A stretch of DNA of 6,792 nucleotides, from assembly GCA_934096755.1 (NCBI GenBank), contig CAKOMU010000047.1:1-6792 (forward strand). Direction: 5' to 3'. The first letter of the stretch is position 1; each line of letters opens with the position of its first letter. Of this stretch, positions 6,316-6,792 are shown in pieces. Position numbers and translations under genes: made by a program. Below the pieces are notes generated by a model. That model worked only from the letters and a program-made list of their open reading frames with translations, had not been told where the DNA came from and searched no databases. The stretch is from an uncultured Bacilli bacterium. Lineage in GTDB: Bacteria; Bacillota_I; Bacilli_A; RF39; UBA660.

Positions 6316-6651
6316 TTACATTTTTTTAATTTTAATACCTAATACACCATATTTAGATTGTTCTTCTGGCGAATAATATTCTTCCATATCTTTCGGATCT
6401 GTTATATCATCTTCATCATATCCCATTGCTACCTTATCAAAATGTTTATATAATTCTTCGAATGATGGATAATGATATAAGTTCGCGATTTCAACTAACA
6501 TTTTTTCGTTGTTAGTTCTATTAGTAAACTCTATTAAGTCCTTAATTTTTAGCAATTGTCTTTTTTCATCATTTAATCTTAATTCTATAGTCTTTGTTCC
6601 ATTTTTTATTCGTTCAAATGCTCCATTGTTTAACTTCATTTCATGTTTCAT
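6316..6651 (-). CDS. ASCH domain-containing protein
   Basis: ASCH domains are small beta-barrel folds related to PUA, thought to bind RNA and linked to translation or nucleotide processing; no exact role is known for this subgroup. The 111-residue protein is close to a single ASCH domain. It has KNGTKTIELRLNDEKR (about residues 17-32), where the GxKxxExR signature is expected. A hydrophobic strand (DLIEFTNR), the segment FEELYKHF, and the acidic stretch DPKDMEEYYSPEEQSKYGVLGI follow, all typical of the Firmicutes members. A GTG at 6669 would add six residues, but GAGGGA (6667-6662) sits inside that extension and serves ATG 6651. The gene lies 17 bases behind the GNAT gene, so the two are probably one operon. 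Confidence 0.88.
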   Translation of the reverse strand: MKHEMKLNNGAFERIKNGTKTIELRLNDEKRQLLKIKDLIEFTNRTNNEKMLVEIANLYHYPSFEELYKHFDKVAMGYDEDDITDPKDMEEYYSPEEQSKYGVLGIKIKKM

Positions 6652-6661
6652 ATTGTTTACT

Positions 6662-6667
6662 TCCCTC
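6662..6667 (-). promoter_or_regulatory. Shine-Dalgarno that fixes the ASCH gene start
   Basis: GAGGGA is 10 bases upstream of ATG 6651 and begins just after the GNAT stop. It makes the alternative GTG at 6669, which overlaps that stop, unlikely. Confidence 0.65.
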
Positions 6668-6668
6668 A

Positions 6669-6792
6669 CTATATTTTCTTTATCATTGTTTCCATTCTTG
6701 TATGATAATCCTTTTTATTATAAAAATTCTTACCAATATCATTGTAGGCGAATACATCAACTATTACATATTCACATCCAACGGATTTAAAG
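6669..6792 (-). CDS. GNAT-family N-acetyltransferase, C-terminal fragment (5' part outside the window)
   Basis: The minus strand is open from the right edge to TAG 6671-6669 and encodes the last 40 residues of a protein; its start is outside the window. GNAT enzymes move an acetyl group from acetyl-CoA to an amine on a protein, antibiotic or small molecule. The fragment ends a beta strand (EYVIVDVFAYN) and then has NDIGKNFYNKKDYHTR, the usual AxNxxAxxFYxxxGF/Y block near the C-terminus of the fold. It closes with METMIKKI. The catalytic acetyl-CoA-binding motif A is not in view, so the substrate cannot be guessed. It precedes the ASCH gene by 17 bases in a probable operon. Confidence 0.8.
   Translation of the reverse strand, partial: FKSVGCEYVIVDVFAYNDIGKNFYNKKDYHTRMETMIKKI

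Noticed and set aside
6509..6790. Plus-strand open frame of 93 codons, hydrophobic
   Set aside because: It is antisense to the ASCH gene and the GNAT fragment, both of which have family motifs. Its Phe/Leu/Ser-rich product is the usual shadow of A+T-rich coding DNA.

Overview
The window is very A+T-rich DNA, roughly a quarter to 30% G+C by eye. It looks like a low-G+C Gram-positive chromosome (Bacillota, or an Acholeplasma-like relative). Every gene found is on the minus strand, so the window reads right to left. UGA works as a stop here: tilS and prfB both end in TGA, and prfB carries an in-frame TGA at its recoding site. TAA and TAG stops are also used. This is the standard bacterial code (table 11) and argues against Mycoplasma and Spiroplasma, which read UGA as Trp and lack RF2. 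The sequence does not allow a closer assignment.

Right-hand part (6792 to about 4863, transcription order): the tail of a GNAT acetyltransferase and a small ASCH-domain protein form a probable operon. A 190-base spacer follows with a good extended -10 promoter. After it come a Nudix hydrolase and, 9 bases later, a membrane protein of unknown function.

Middle part (4854 to 3714): a 131-residue protein of unknown function has its own promoter. It ends in a strong intrinsic terminator whose stem starts inside the last codons of the gene. The descending arm of that stem carries the -35 box of the next promoter, which drives a 5'(3')-deoxyribonucleotidase-like HAD phosphatase. That gene ends in its own terminator hairpin.

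Left-hand part (3692 to 1): a compact housekeeping operon, prfB-tilS-ftsH. prfB (RF2) contains the classic autoregulatory +1 frameshift, so its first 23 codons lie in a different frame from the rest. prfB and tilS overlap by ATGA. tilS and ftsH are 4 bases apart, with the ftsH Shine-Dalgarno inside the end of tilS. ftsH runs off the left edge after the AAA+ second region of homology, so its zinc-protease domain is outside the window. The hpt gene that often sits between tilS and ftsH in Firmicutes is absent.

The right and middle genes (Nudix, deoxynucleotidase, ASCH, GNAT) are small accessory or nucleotide-housecleaning types. The left operon serves translation termination, tRNA-Ile decoding and membrane protein quality control. 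I see no mobile element, CRISPR array, tRNA or rRNA. Nothing looks like a clearly new system. The least explained items are the two unknown proteins between 4411 and 5612 and the tight packing of terminators and promoters.
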